Source of the DNA: Lachnospiraceae bacterium
GTDB taxonomy: Bacteria; Bacillota; Clostridia; Lachnospirales; Lachnospiraceae
Direction of reading: 5' to 3'
DNA: 36,340 nucleotides
Assembly (NCBI GenBank): GCA_015057375.1
Contig: SVEM01000019.1
Location: 1 to 36,340, forward strand
Position numbers and translations under genes: made by a program. Below are positions 19,601 to 27,506 of this stretch, piece after piece (within the stretch, counting starts at the first letter, position 1; each line of letters starts with the position of its first letter). The notes under the pieces were generated by a model. The model was not told where the DNA came from. It saw only the letters and a list, made by a program, of their open reading frames with translations, and searched no databases.

Positions 19601-20696
19601 TTGAAGATGTACTGTAGTTTGATACAGTCATGTCTGTCATGAGAATGTCTGCATTTGTATAACTTCCGTCAAGATCAGTCTTTACAAAGAAATCCTCAAG
19701 ATGGATAAGTGGTGTTGCATAAAGATAAACATCTCTGTAAATACCACCATCATAATACATATCCTGATCCTCAAACCATGTTCCGTCACAGAACTTATGA
19801 ACCTTTACTGCAAGAAGGTTTTCTGCATCAGTATCAATGCTTCCGTCACCATTCTTATAAAGGTAATCTGTTATATCAAAACTGTGCGGACTGAAAGTAT
19901 CTTCACTGTATCCTACTTCCTGTCCATTGATATATACATAGTAACAAGCCTCAACACCCTGGAAACTTATGTTGATACGACCTTTTGCATCAACAAGACC
20001 TTTATCAACCTTAAATGTCTTTCTGTAAAGACCTACAGGGTTGTAATTTGTTGCACATCTTGGTGATGTAACATTACGGTCATAATCTGACTGCCATATC
20101 ATGGTAACGTTAGCATATATAGCTCTGTCAAATCCCTGACCAGGCCAGCTGCAAGGAAGCGTAAGATCATTCTTCCAATCGCCTCTCTGCTGATAATCAG
20201 GCTTATAAAAGTCTTTATAATCAGCACCAAAAGCCTGATCCTGATTCTGAACTACAACAAGTTCCCAGTCAGTAACAGAATCATCTTTTCCTGTAAGGAA
20301 CTGAACATATGACGACGCTTCCTTCATATAATCCTTAGCTCCAAGGAAAGCTCTGTCTACTTTCTGATAAGACACATATGATGTAGAAGTTACTGAAGCT
20401 TCTTTAACATTAATGTTATACACTTCGGCTGCTTTTAAATATCTGCCCTGGTTATCAGTGTAGTCTATACCTTTCCACTCGTTGTGGGTAAACTTGTTGC
20501 CTACATTCACACTACTATCTTTTATGGATGTAAGATCCGGAAGATTGTAGTTAGTATATGTAGACCACCCGTCAACAGTATTCTCTGTTGCTGCCTGTGC
20601 AACTTCGGCCTTATGGTAAAATCCGCCGACTGCAAAACTGCTGCACACCAGAGAAAATACAACTGCTACTGCAATACTTCTCCTAAATTTCTTCAT
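16605..20696 (-). CDS. Secreted LacZ-type GH2 beta-galactosidase with Lys-rich Fn3 tail
   Basis: A 1,363-residue exported enzyme with GGGGAGG upstream of its ATG. Signal peptide 1-36 (AQA/ATEN). LacZ-like domains follow in order: sugar-binding jelly roll (about 140-330: PVGLYRKTF, YVYINGQEVGYSEDTFSPHSFDIT); Ig domain; TIM barrel (480-780: FFFKGVNRHDTDP, acid/base Glu595 in STGNECYYSG, nucleophile Glu664 in LMCEYDHGMGNAVG, GGFIWDWVDQGR); a further Ig domain; and the Bgal small-chain domain (about 955-1235). GGDCGENPHDNSFCGNGL is strongly LacZ-like. A Pro/Thr linker leads to a C-terminal Fn3 of 94 residues with 32 Lys. LacZ-type enzymes are mostly cytosolic, so secretion plus a basic tail points to surface removal of galactose from a polymer or oligosaccharide. 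It is followed by pflB and pflA and divergent from paaK. Confidence 0.92.
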   Translation of the reverse strand: MKKFRRSIAVAVVFSLVCSSFAVGGFYHKAEVAQAATENTVDGWSTYTNYNLPDLTSIKDSSVNVGNKFTHNEWKGIDYTDNQGRYLKAAEVYNINVKEASVTSTSYVSYQKVDRAFLGAKDYMKEASSYVQFLTGKDDSVTDWELVVVQNQDQAFGADYKDFYKPDYQQRGDWKNDLTLPCSWPGQGFDRAIYANVTMIWQSDYDRNVTSPRCATNYNPVGLYRKTFKVDKGLVDAKGRINISFQGVEACYYVYINGQEVGYSEDTFSPHSFDITDYLYKNGDGSIDTDAENLLAVKVHKFCDGTWFEDQDMYYDGGIYRDVYLYATPLIHLEDFFVKTDLDGSYTNADILMTDMTVSNYSTSSISAGEYAIDVVLYNEDGSLFMNGYSIDVPALPAGSNGKASVTSVRDSSHTVYGPKLWSCEDPNLYVMVLTLYNKKTGAHIESLSQNLGFREIEFTRSEVDGNGNRITNNFQNVTINGQPFFFKGVNRHDTDPLYGKHIPHEVYLEDVKIMKQYNINSIRTSHYSNDEYLYYLCDKYGMYMMCETNNECHAIMWNQDQAKPFKNMVLDRTNTTFERLKNRTANVMWSTGNECYYSGDARYADGMFYNLIWYFKDHDYTRPVHSESSGSSNGTDVDSQMYPRDIKGVVNFGNVTMPYLMCEYDHGMGNAVGSLKEYWDSIRGARNKNILGGFIWDWVDQGRFRSIDDIIPSRMPTGNRYDYYSEDFAIQNLYADENDGMFLTYGGDCGENPHDNSFCGNGLISTDRSIQPELNEVKYQYQNFWFDDTTEDDIKDEWVVVYNESSFDNLDKFDVCFELYEDGTLLGGKTCDSVSVGPREMGDIRVEYKQFIPETLKPGADYYLNVYVKTKSALTGLLDGEKVEIIPAGHIMSYEQFDIPETALEVTRTIALNSVYVDETDEAFEVSGDLFNFKIDKKNGKLKDYYYRDELVLLEGPTPNFWRAPINNDGWYDWAWRNVGESAYVTNIETSVNDKDQNVIKANLQFSNMGGISAAFTYTIDGSGAVTVDVDYELAGAHIDNKRLLRVGTDFIFPEGFENVYWLGEGGYETMNDRCSSAIEGAYSTTVDRMFYPYHETQDTGNVTGVKWFTLTDDYKKAAIAIAAVDDFEASALHYTADNLTDAKHPYDLERMDEAYVSINKISSGAGNASCGPDTLDEYRVYADRGNFDYSYTLVPYTATNAWGDMAGYVSKVTRQYRANASDYVYEMTSDPDLPDPRPTPTPVPEPTVGPDGNNNPSIDNPAPEAPKAPARVKKVKVKKKGGKVIITWKKVGSAKGYVVERSMKKNKGFKKIATIKKKTVVRYIDKKAKKKKTYYYRVKAFKKGADGKIYGKASKAIKIKL
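16608..16889 (-). other. Lys-rich Fn3 module of the GH2 enzyme
   Basis: Encodes the C-terminal 94 residues of the beta-galactosidase: 32 Lys, 4 Arg and 3 acidic residues, on an Fn3 skeleton (VIITWKKV, GYVVERS, TYYYRVKAF). Confidence 0.8.
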
Positions 20697-20804
20697 AAAA
20701 TGGTCCTCCCCATAATATATTTATTCACTTTACAGTCTAAACCAATGACACTAATATACAATGATAAAATCTGATTTTAACATGATATAAAACGAACTTT
20801 TATA

Positions 20805-20833
20805 TTGTCATTATCACTTGCGAGTGCTATAAT
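20805..20833 (+). promoter_or_regulatory. Strong sigma-70 promoter for paaK
   Basis: TTGTCA (20805-20810), a 17-base spacer and perfect TATAAT (20828-20833), with TGC directly before the -10 (extended -10). It lies in the 188-base gap shared with the divergent GH2 gene. For GH2 only a weak minus-strand match (TTAAAA-N16-TATATT) is visible. Confidence 0.75.
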
Positions 20834-20884
20834 TTTCACTAAATTATTATTTATTCACATAGAATAATTCAAAGGAGATACATT

Positions 20885-22204
20885 ATGAAAAATTATTTCA
20901 ATCCGGAAATCGAAACAATGCCTGTAGAAGACATAAAGAAACTCCAGAGCGAAAGACTTGTTGATCAGGTAAGATTTGTATATGACAATGTTGAATTCTA
21001 CAAAAACCGCATGGACGAAGCTAATGTTAAACCTGAAGATATAAAGGGTGTTGAAGACCTTCATAAGCTTCCGTTCATTAACAAAGATGATCTTCGCGAC
21101 CAGTACCCTTACGGGCTTGTAGGTGTACCACTTTCCGATTGTGTAAGAATCCAGTCCACAAGTGGAACTACAGGCCGCCGTGTTGTTGCATTTTACACTC
21201 AGAATGATATAGATATTTGGGATACATGCTGTGCGCGCGCCATAGTTGCCGCAGGCGGAACCAAAGATGATGTTGTACATGTATGTTATGGTTATGGTCT
21301 TTTTACCGGCGGCCCGGGACTTAACGGTGGTTCACACAAAGTAGGTTCTCTCACACTTCCGATGTCATCAGGAAATACTGACAGACAGATTCAGTTTATG
21401 ACCGATCTCGGTTCAACAATTCTCTGCTGTACACCTTCCTATGCTGCATATCTTGGCGAAAGCATAAGGGAACGTGGTGTTATTGATCAGATCAAACTCA
21501 AAGCAGGTATATTCGGTGCAGAAGCATGGACTGAAGAAATGAGACACAATATCGAAAACACTCTCGGAATTAAGGCTTATGATATTTATGGTCTCACAGA
21601 AATTACAGGACCGGGTGTTTCATTTGAATGTGAAGAACAGCGTGGTATGCATGTAAATGAAGATCATTTTATAGCAGAAATTATTAATCCACAGACAGGC
21701 GAAGTTCTTCCTGATGGTGAAAAAGGCGAGCTTGTATTTTCATGTATTACAAAGAAAGGATTCCCTCTTCTTCGTTACCGCACAAGAGACATCTGTGTAT
21801 TGTCAAGAGAAAAATGTTCCTGTGGACGTACTCTTATTCGTATGAGTAAGCCTCTCGGGCGAAGCGATGACATGATGGTTGTTAAGGGCGTTAACGTATT
21901 CCCTTCACAGATTGAAACCGTTCTTCTTAATACAGGATACGAAGCAAACTATCAGTTAGTTGTTGACCGTGTAGGAAATAATGATACAATTGCCTGCAGC
22001 GTTGAGTGGCTTCCTGACAATCCACCGGTTGACAAGCACGACAAAGAAATTCGTGAGAAGAAACTTGTTGCAGCACTTAAATCAATGCTCGGCATCGCAG
22101 TTGAAGTTAACTTAGTTGCTCCTAAGTCAATTCCAAGAAGTGAAGGAAAGGCTGTCAGAGTAATTGACAATCGTAAACTTTACGAGGAAAGCAAGCTTAA
22201 ATAA
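20885..22204 (+). CDS. paaK: Phenylacetate-CoA ligase family protein
   Basis: A 439-residue cytosolic adenylate-forming enzyme, the normal length for PaaK; AAAGGAG lies upstream of the ATG. Motifs are in order: the phosphate-binding loop QSTSGTTGRR, the substrate-side block GYGLFTGGPGLNGG, the A5 motif AYDIYGLTEITGPG, RYRTRDI (A7-like), and the hinge/A8 region SDDMMVVKGVNVFPSQIE. PaaK activates phenylacetate or related aryl acids to CoA thioesters at the cost of ATP to AMP. In gut anaerobes such stand-alone paralogues occur widely and their true acid is usually unproven. It is transcribed alone, with its own promoter and terminator, and has no obvious functional link to the glycosidase genes beside it. 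Confidence 0.88.
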   Translation: MKNYFNPEIETMPVEDIKKLQSERLVDQVRFVYDNVEFYKNRMDEANVKPEDIKGVEDLHKLPFINKDDLRDQYPYGLVGVPLSDCVRIQSTSGTTGRRVVAFYTQNDIDIWDTCCARAIVAAGGTKDDVVHVCYGYGLFTGGPGLNGGSHKVGSLTLPMSSGNTDRQIQFMTDLGSTILCCTPSYAAYLGESIRERGVIDQIKLKAGIFGAEAWTEEMRHNIENTLGIKAYDIYGLTEITGPGVSFECEEQRGMHVNEDHFIAEIINPQTGEVLPDGEKGELVFSCITKKGFPLLRYRTRDICVLSREKCSCGRTLIRMSKPLGRSDDMMVVKGVNVFPSQIETVLLNTGYEANYQLVVDRVGNNDTIACSVEWLPDNPPVDKHDKEIREKKLVAALKSMLGIAVEVNLVAPKSIPRSEGKAVRVIDNRKLYEESKLK

Positions 22205-22230
22205 ATATTAACAATTTTATTACATAAAAC

Positions 22231-22267
22231 AGTTCAGGCAGTTATCAACTCAATAACTGCCTGTTTT
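22231..22267. terminator. Terminator between paaK and the glycan operon
   Basis: Stem CAGGCAGTTAT (22235-22245) against ATAACTGCCTG (22253-22263) with a 7-base loop, followed by TTTT. On the opposite strand the stem is followed by AACTGTTTTATG, so it may also end the converging five-gene operon whose last stop is at 22300. Confidence 0.85.
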
Positions 22268-22299
22268 ATACTCACATAATATAGTTTGTCTGACGTTTC

Positions 22300-23139
22300 C
22301 TAAACCGTCTTTAAGGTTTCTCCCGGTTTTATGCTATATTCCTTACCATTAAGGAAAAACCACAATTCATACGCAGTAGGATTGTGAACAATACTTCCAT
22401 CCACACTAAACTGCAATTGCTTAAAAGCATCTTGGTAATCATATATTTCTATATTTGTCGCATGCCATATATCATCACGTCCGGACACATATTCTGCAAA
22501 CTCTTCTATAACTTCCCAGTTATCATTTTCTTCAAACTCATAACTGTGCCCCCACAAATAGAACATGTATGGTCTGCCCCACGAACTTTCTTCTACAAAA
22601 CGTCGTGCAAGCTCCATAAGCTCAGGATCATTGTGATGACATGTTGCCGGAAGTCTCATCCAGTCATGTGGCATATCAAAATGGTGTGATGACTCTACCG
22701 TTCTTGAATACACTATTCCAACACTTTTCATGCAATCTACAACCTCGTCCGAATATGTACCGAACGGATACGCCATGCCTCTTACCATGACACCAAACTG
22801 ACTTTCAAGTTTCTCTCTGTCATCTATAAGGTCCTTTGTGCACATATTGACAGGCATGTGATCAAGCCACGGATGGGTAAATCCATGTACGGCCACCTCA
22901 ATACCTTCCTGTGCATAAACCACGCTCACCTCAGCCTCCGTCATTCTTCTGTGAATCTGTCCTTTAGGATACACGGTTCCTTCCGGTGCGTACAGTCCGC
23001 TATTTAAGTTAAATGTTCCTTTCAGACCATATTTTTTCATTATTTCAATAAGTTTTCTATCCTGTTCCACTCCGTCATCATAGCTGAGTGTCAGCGCCTT
23101 TAATTTCCCACCCGGGAATCTCATAAATACCTGCGACAT
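22300..23139 (-). CDS. Polysaccharide deacetylase family protein (NodB-like), cytosolic
   Basis: A 279-residue protein with no signal peptide and AAGGATGG before the ATG. It has NodB-homology features of carbohydrate esterase family 4: LTLSYDDGVEQDR (Asp21, Asp22), a His-x3-His metal motif HGFTH (His85, His89), then MAYPFGTYSDEVVDCMKSVGI and FYLWGHSYEF near the end. CE4 enzymes remove N- or O-acetyl groups from chitin, peptidoglycan or xylan oligomers. Without a signal peptide, and as last gene of a glycosidase operon, this one more likely acts on acetylated oligosaccharides inside the cell. The gap to the preceding GH43 gene is 18 bases, so co-transcription is near certain. The second motif has Gly-Phe-Thr between the His residues instead of the common Ser/Thr first, so the exact reaction is uncertain. 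Confidence 0.8.
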   Translation of the reverse strand: MSQVFMRFPGGKLKALTLSYDDGVEQDRKLIEIMKKYGLKGTFNLNSGLYAPEGTVYPKGQIHRRMTEAEVSVVYAQEGIEVAVHGFTHPWLDHMPVNMCTKDLIDDREKLESQFGVMVRGMAYPFGTYSDEVVDCMKSVGIVYSRTVESSHHFDMPHDWMRLPATCHHNDPELMELARRFVEESSWGRPYMFYLWGHSYEFEENDNWEVIEEFAEYVSGRDDIWHATNIEIYDYQDAFKQLQFSVDGSIVHNPTAYELWFFLNGKEYSIKPGETLKTV

Positions 23140-23157
23140 AATTTAAGCCATCCTTTT

Positions 23158-25086
23158 TTATTTTAATATAGGGAATCCGTCGTTACTCCAATGCATTTTC
23201 TTAATTCTTGCATGTCTGCACGGATCATAAAGCGGAGATGCATTTGCCCACTCGCATTTATTTTCAAAACATTCCGCCGGACGCGCGTGATAAACAAATA
23301 TCGGATTTCCGTTAGGATCATAGAAGAAACAGTTGTGTCCCGGTCCGTATTCACCTGCAACATCTGCTGATGTAAGAAGCGGATATCCGAGTTTCGTCCA
23401 TGATTTTTCGTCCATAAGGTCTGAGTCCTCATCGGCATATAATCCGCCTATACAATACTCAGGACCTGTTCCCGATGCTGAAAATGCACAGAATATCTTT
23501 CCGCCATGTTTTATTATGGACGCCCCTTCATTTACTCTTTCGCCTTCTCTTTCCCATCCGTATTCAGGAGTTGTAAGCATGATTACCTTATCACTTATTC
23601 CAACCCATGGTTTATCAGGATCAATCTCCTGCATATAAAGTGCAGACTGACCGATTATGTCGGCCCATATAACATAATGTTTGCCGTTATGCTCGAAATA
23701 AGACATATCAAGCGACATGTTCTTAAAGTATCTGCTGTCCCTGCTTTCTGCGGCATGTATCTCGTACGAACCGTCAGCATTTCTCCAGCTTTCAGGAAGA
23801 TAAGGGTCACATCCCTCTTTGCACACAAGCACATATGGTCTTATATGCCATACATTGCTTTCATTTCCTGCCGCAAAGAACATATAATATCTGCCGTTTA
23901 TCTTATGAAGCTCAGGTGCCCAAATGTGTCTGGACATGTTACCGCCTGACGGTGCCTGCCAAATAATTCTCTCATTTTCCAGTCCGCCATTTTCATCAGA
24001 CAGACCCTCAACAGTATCAGATTTTCTTATAATAAGTCTATCATATCCGCCCAGTACATTATGAAAAGCAGGATATGTTGATGTGAAATAATAGCATTCC
24101 TCTTCTTCATCATAACAAATGTATGGGTCAGCTCTCTGCATTATAAACGGATTTGCATAATTCAAAGTTTCTTCGTCTTCTTCTGACGTATTGAATCTAT
24201 TGTATAAAGTATAATATTCATTCAATGTAATCTGAAGATAACTTCCGGCATACGAACCCTGCGGAAGAGTTGGTTCATTATCTGTGGCATAATCTGCCGC
24301 TTCCTTCATAATGTCCTCATAAAGTCCGCGATAATATTCATAATCCGCATCACCGCTCTTAAGAAGCACACCCTCATCAAAATCAAGAAGGTTATTTGAA
24401 AAATACACATAATAACATTCAGAATTTTTCTGCTGCGGTGCTATCATTCCAAACTTTCCGTCTTCGCCTCTAAACAAAGCCGTACCGGCAAATCCAATAC
24501 CCGTCAAAAGATTTTTTGAACCCTCACTCGTTTCATTTCTTCCATACAAAAGTCCCGTACCGGAATTAATAGCTTCAAAGTTCTTTCCATCTGTGCTTAC
24601 AGCAATATGTAATGAACTGTCTCTGTCATTACTTCCTGTTATGTACCCATAAACATATGCAAAAAATGTCTGCTCCATATGACTGCCTTTCTCATAATTT
24701 ATCTGATTGCAAAATGGTGTGTGATTTTCCGTGTCCCATATATATAATGATGATGAATATTCATCAAGTGACCATGCCGGCTCCATCTTAAACTGGGCAA
24801 GTCCGTTCTCAGGTATACTAACATTGTTTGACACCATGTTCATAAGCACACCTTCGTTATCATACGCAGACCAAACCGCTGTTACTTCCTTTGCGCTGTC
24901 ATCTCCTGTGATATATACCCACAAACCGTCCTCATTCAATTGGGTATTTACAGAAATGAACTGATTTTTTTCAGCGATATTTCCTTCTTCCTCATTTGCA
25001 TTTACAAATGACATTCCACATAACAGCTGCACTGAAAATGCAATCATAAGCACAACTGGCGCAACATACCTTACACGCCCTCTCAT
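23158..25086 (-). CDS. Secreted GH43 glycosidase (arabinofuranosidase/xylosidase-like)
   Basis: A 642-residue exported protein; AAGGAGG upstream of the ATG. Signal peptide 1-31 (VNA/NEEE). Residues 40-130 form a beta-rich region I do not recognise. Residues 140-245 resemble two or so propeller blades (YVYGYITGSNDRDSSLHIAVSTDGKNF). A GH43 five-bladed propeller follows at about 310-642: general base Asp320 in QRADPYICYDEEEECYYF, pKa-modulating Asp460 in SLDMSYFEHNGKHYVIWAD, acid Glu520 in VNEGASIIKH, and WAPELHKINGRYYMFFAA. GPGHNCFF and the closing HARIKKMHWSNDGFP are typical. GH43 enzymes release arabinose or xylose with inversion. It is the only exported protein in the window without a Lys-rich module or Pro/Thr linker, so it may be released. 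The Cys at the end of the signal core (QLLCG) lacks a small residue before it, so it is not a good lipobox. Confidence 0.88.
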   Translation of the reverse strand: MRGRVRYVAPVVLMIAFSVQLLCGMSFVNANEEEGNIAEKNQFISVNTQLNEDGLWVYITGDDSAKEVTAVWSAYDNEGVLMNMVSNNVSIPENGLAQFKMEPAWSLDEYSSSLYIWDTENHTPFCNQINYEKGSHMEQTFFAYVYGYITGSNDRDSSLHIAVSTDGKNFEAINSGTGLLYGRNETSEGSKNLLTGIGFAGTALFRGEDGKFGMIAPQQKNSECYYVYFSNNLLDFDEGVLLKSGDADYEYYRGLYEDIMKEAADYATDNEPTLPQGSYAGSYLQITLNEYYTLYNRFNTSEEDEETLNYANPFIMQRADPYICYDEEEECYYFTSTYPAFHNVLGGYDRLIIRKSDTVEGLSDENGGLENERIIWQAPSGGNMSRHIWAPELHKINGRYYMFFAAGNESNVWHIRPYVLVCKEGCDPYLPESWRNADGSYEIHAAESRDSRYFKNMSLDMSYFEHNGKHYVIWADIIGQSALYMQEIDPDKPWVGISDKVIMLTTPEYGWEREGERVNEGASIIKHGGKIFCAFSASGTGPEYCIGGLYADEDSDLMDEKSWTKLGYPLLTSADVAGEYGPGHNCFFYDPNGNPIFVYHARPAECFENKCEWANASPLYDPCRHARIKKMHWSNDGFPILK

Positions 25087-25118
25087 AACCCAAACTGCCT
25101 CCTTAATATATAGCTATT

Positions 25119-27482
25119 CTATCCTATTATTTTTACACTCAATTTCCCTTTACGGAATCTTGTATCACCTGTGGTGTTCTGGCTAACACTCTTATCAGTA
25201 TCATTATATATAATCTCTGTCAGGCAATACTCACCATTTTCATAGCCATATCCGTCTTCTGCATCTTCATACAGCACAAAGCTTCCGTCATTTCCCGGAT
25301 ATACACGAAGTTCTATATCTGCACCTGACATTGCCTTAGTGTTAAAGCCCGGTTCTGACGTAGGAATAATACTTCCCGCACGAACAAATAAAGGAATATG
25401 TTCAATGGAGGCATCAACTGAAATGTACTGACCGCCCTCAAAATATTCATTTGTATAATAATCGTACCATCCCGTTCCTTTTGGAAGATATACAGTACGC
25501 TTTTTGTCATGCCCACTTATCGGAACAGAATCCACTTCGTAATACATTGGTTCTGTCACAGGACAAACAAGAAATGCCGGTCCGAACATAAACTCGTCCT
25601 TTATATTCGTCGCTATTTCATCCTCCGGAAAATCAAACACAAGCATTCTCAGCATTGTATAATCTTTAAGCCATACCATTCCTGCAAGTGAGTAAATATA
25701 AGGCATAAGACTGTATCTTAATTTGTCCGCAGAAAGGAGTGCCTTATAAAACACACTGTCGGTTTCACCATACTGCCATGGTTCTCTTCTGCTCTCTGTT
25801 CCATGAGCCCTGAATATCGGTAAAAATGCTCCCATCTGATACCATCTCACATACAACTCTCTGTATGCCATATCATCAATGCCATTGTTGTATTTTCCGT
25901 TCCAGAACCATGAGTCTCCGTCTTTTATAAAAAATGCTCCTATATCAAATGTCCAGTACGGAAGTCCCGATGCACAAAATGACAATCCTGCGACTATCTG
26001 ATTCTTTAATGTCTGCCAGGATGCAAATGTATCTCCTGACCACAATATAGTTCCGTATTTCTGACTGCCCGGATATCCGCTTCTTGTAAGATTTACAACT
26101 CGTTTCTCGCTTGTCTCTTCTCTCTGACCTTCATAAATCCCCAGCGCATGATACAATCCGTAGGCATTTGACTTTTGTACAGGCATCATTTTTTCAAGTT
26201 CATTTACATAAGTCCTGTACATATCTCCCGGCTCAGGCTTGTCTTTTTTACCCCATTCCGGTGTTAACGGTTCGCTGGAATCGCACCACCATGCATCTAT
26301 ACCATGTACGAACAGACCGCGCTTAACCTGCTCCCAGTATAATTTTCTTCCTTCTTTATCAAACGCATCATAGATTCCGCCTGACGCAAGCATAAGCCCA
26401 GCTTCGGTCATTTCTTTATAATTCTCACATTTTTCGGACATGTTCGGCCAGATTGATATCATAAAATGAATTCCCATGTCGGCAAGTTCCTTTGTCATTG
26501 CCGAAGGATCCGGAAATCTTTCCTTATCAAAGGTTTTCTGTCCCCACAAATCTCCTTCCCAGGATAACCAGTCCAAAACAATAGTATCCACACCAAAATC
26601 AAGCTCACAAAACTTCTTTGCCGCGTCAGAAATCTCTTTTGCGGATTCATACCTTTCCTGAGACTGCATATATCCAAATGCCCATTTCGGAAGCATTATC
26701 GTTTTTCCCGAAATGTTACGGAATCCGCGAATCAGTTCGTCCATGTTATTTCCTGCGATGACATAGTAATCCATATATTCATCTGCTTCCGTATAAATGT
26801 ATGAACCGTACTGCGTATCATTAAATATCATCGGCGACTGTGTGGACATAAATATCGCATATCCACGGCTGGACACCAGAAACGGTATGGCAATCTTAAG
26901 ATTTGCCTGATGAAGATACTGCGTTGTTCCCCTGAGATTTAAAACGCCTTCCTCTGCCTGCCCAAGACCGTACAGCTTTTCGTCTTCTGAAAACTCTAAC
27001 CATAATCTTGTATGATAAAGTTTCTTGTCAAGTTCCTTATCGGCTTCTTTAATAATTCGTTTCACTCCGTCAGGTGTTTCCACAAGCTCAACCTTGACGT
27101 TATCATTTTTTATGACTTTATAAGAGTCAAATCCATCCAGTTGCTTACTCTTATATTCTCTTTCAGAGAAGAGCAAACTTCCGTCTTTTTTTGCATAACT
27201 TATGGAAGATGTCTGTTTGTTTACTGTTAAAATAAGAGCATCTGTATTCACGCATATTTCATCTTCTGACTCAGAAACACTCCATTCACATGGTCCACAG
27301 TACTTATACTCGCATCCCTGCTCAGGTGAAAATGTACCATCCGCACTTAAAGAAATTCTGGCAATACCTCCTGCCTGCGGAATTATCCTCATCGTTCCGT
27401 AATCACTTATAAGATATACTGCTTCACTATCTTTTTTCATCTCTTTTATGAACCTTGACGGTTCAGCCTTTGCCCATAACAT
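25119..27482 (-). CDS. Cytosolic GH31 glycosidase (alpha-xylosidase-like), second copy
   Basis: A 787-residue protein without signal peptide. The ATG at 27482 (MLWAKAEPSRF) is preferred: GAGGAGA lies 6 bases upstream, while the TTG at 27497 overlaps that site. The N-domain carries LYGLGQAEEGVLNLRG. The barrel has MLPKWAFGYMQSQERY, TIVLDWLSWEGDLWG, nucleophile Asp401 in DAWWCDSSEPLTPEW, acid/base Asp484 in LWSGDTFASW, then GLPYWTFDIGAF and RAHGTESRREPW. The C-terminal beta domains end at about 787. The WWCDSSEP block resembles the WWMDATEP form known from xyloglucan alpha-xylosidases, so alpha-xylosidase is the best guess. It is only distantly like the GH31 at 10452, which reads WLDEAEPE, so the two probably have different substrates. 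It lies in the five-gene operon between the reductase and GH43 genes. Confidence 0.9.
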   Translation of the reverse strand: MLWAKAEPSRFIKEMKKDSEAVYLISDYGTMRIIPQAGGIARISLSADGTFSPEQGCEYKYCGPCEWSVSESEDEICVNTDALILTVNKQTSSISYAKKDGSLLFSEREYKSKQLDGFDSYKVIKNDNVKVELVETPDGVKRIIKEADKELDKKLYHTRLWLEFSEDEKLYGLGQAEEGVLNLRGTTQYLHQANLKIAIPFLVSSRGYAIFMSTQSPMIFNDTQYGSYIYTEADEYMDYYVIAGNNMDELIRGFRNISGKTIMLPKWAFGYMQSQERYESAKEISDAAKKFCELDFGVDTIVLDWLSWEGDLWGQKTFDKERFPDPSAMTKELADMGIHFMISIWPNMSEKCENYKEMTEAGLMLASGGIYDAFDKEGRKLYWEQVKRGLFVHGIDAWWCDSSEPLTPEWGKKDKPEPGDMYRTYVNELEKMMPVQKSNAYGLYHALGIYEGQREETSEKRVVNLTRSGYPGSQKYGTILWSGDTFASWQTLKNQIVAGLSFCASGLPYWTFDIGAFFIKDGDSWFWNGKYNNGIDDMAYRELYVRWYQMGAFLPIFRAHGTESRREPWQYGETDSVFYKALLSADKLRYSLMPYIYSLAGMVWLKDYTMLRMLVFDFPEDEIATNIKDEFMFGPAFLVCPVTEPMYYEVDSVPISGHDKKRTVYLPKGTGWYDYYTNEYFEGGQYISVDASIEHIPLFVRAGSIIPTSEPGFNTKAMSGADIELRVYPGNDGSFVLYEDAEDGYGYENGEYCLTEIIYNDTDKSVSQNTTGDTRFRKGKLSVKIIG

Positions 27483-27488
27483 AATTTT

Positions 27489-27495
27489 TCTCCTC
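27489..27495 (-). promoter_or_regulatory. Ribosome binding site fixing the second GH31 start
   Basis: GAGGAGA on the minus strand, 6 bases before the ATG at 27482. A longer TTG-initiated frame from 27497 would place this site within the coding region. Confidence 0.75.
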
Positions 27496-27506
27496 AAATT
27501 GTTTAT

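Noticed and set aside
20855-21280. 141-codon minus-strand frame opposite paaK
   Set aside because: Covers the PaaK N-terminus and P-loop, which are clearly coding on the plus strand, and also the paaK ribosome binding site.
23506-23949. 147-codon plus-strand frame opposite the GH43 catalytic region
   Set aside because: Shadow of a conserved domain; His- and Ile-rich translation without motif or ribosome binding site.
25015-25026. Cys in the GH43 signal core (QLLCG) as a lipoprotein site
   Set aside because: The residue before Cys is Leu, not Gly, Ala or Ser, and a normal VNA/N signal peptidase I site follows, so lipidation is unlikely.
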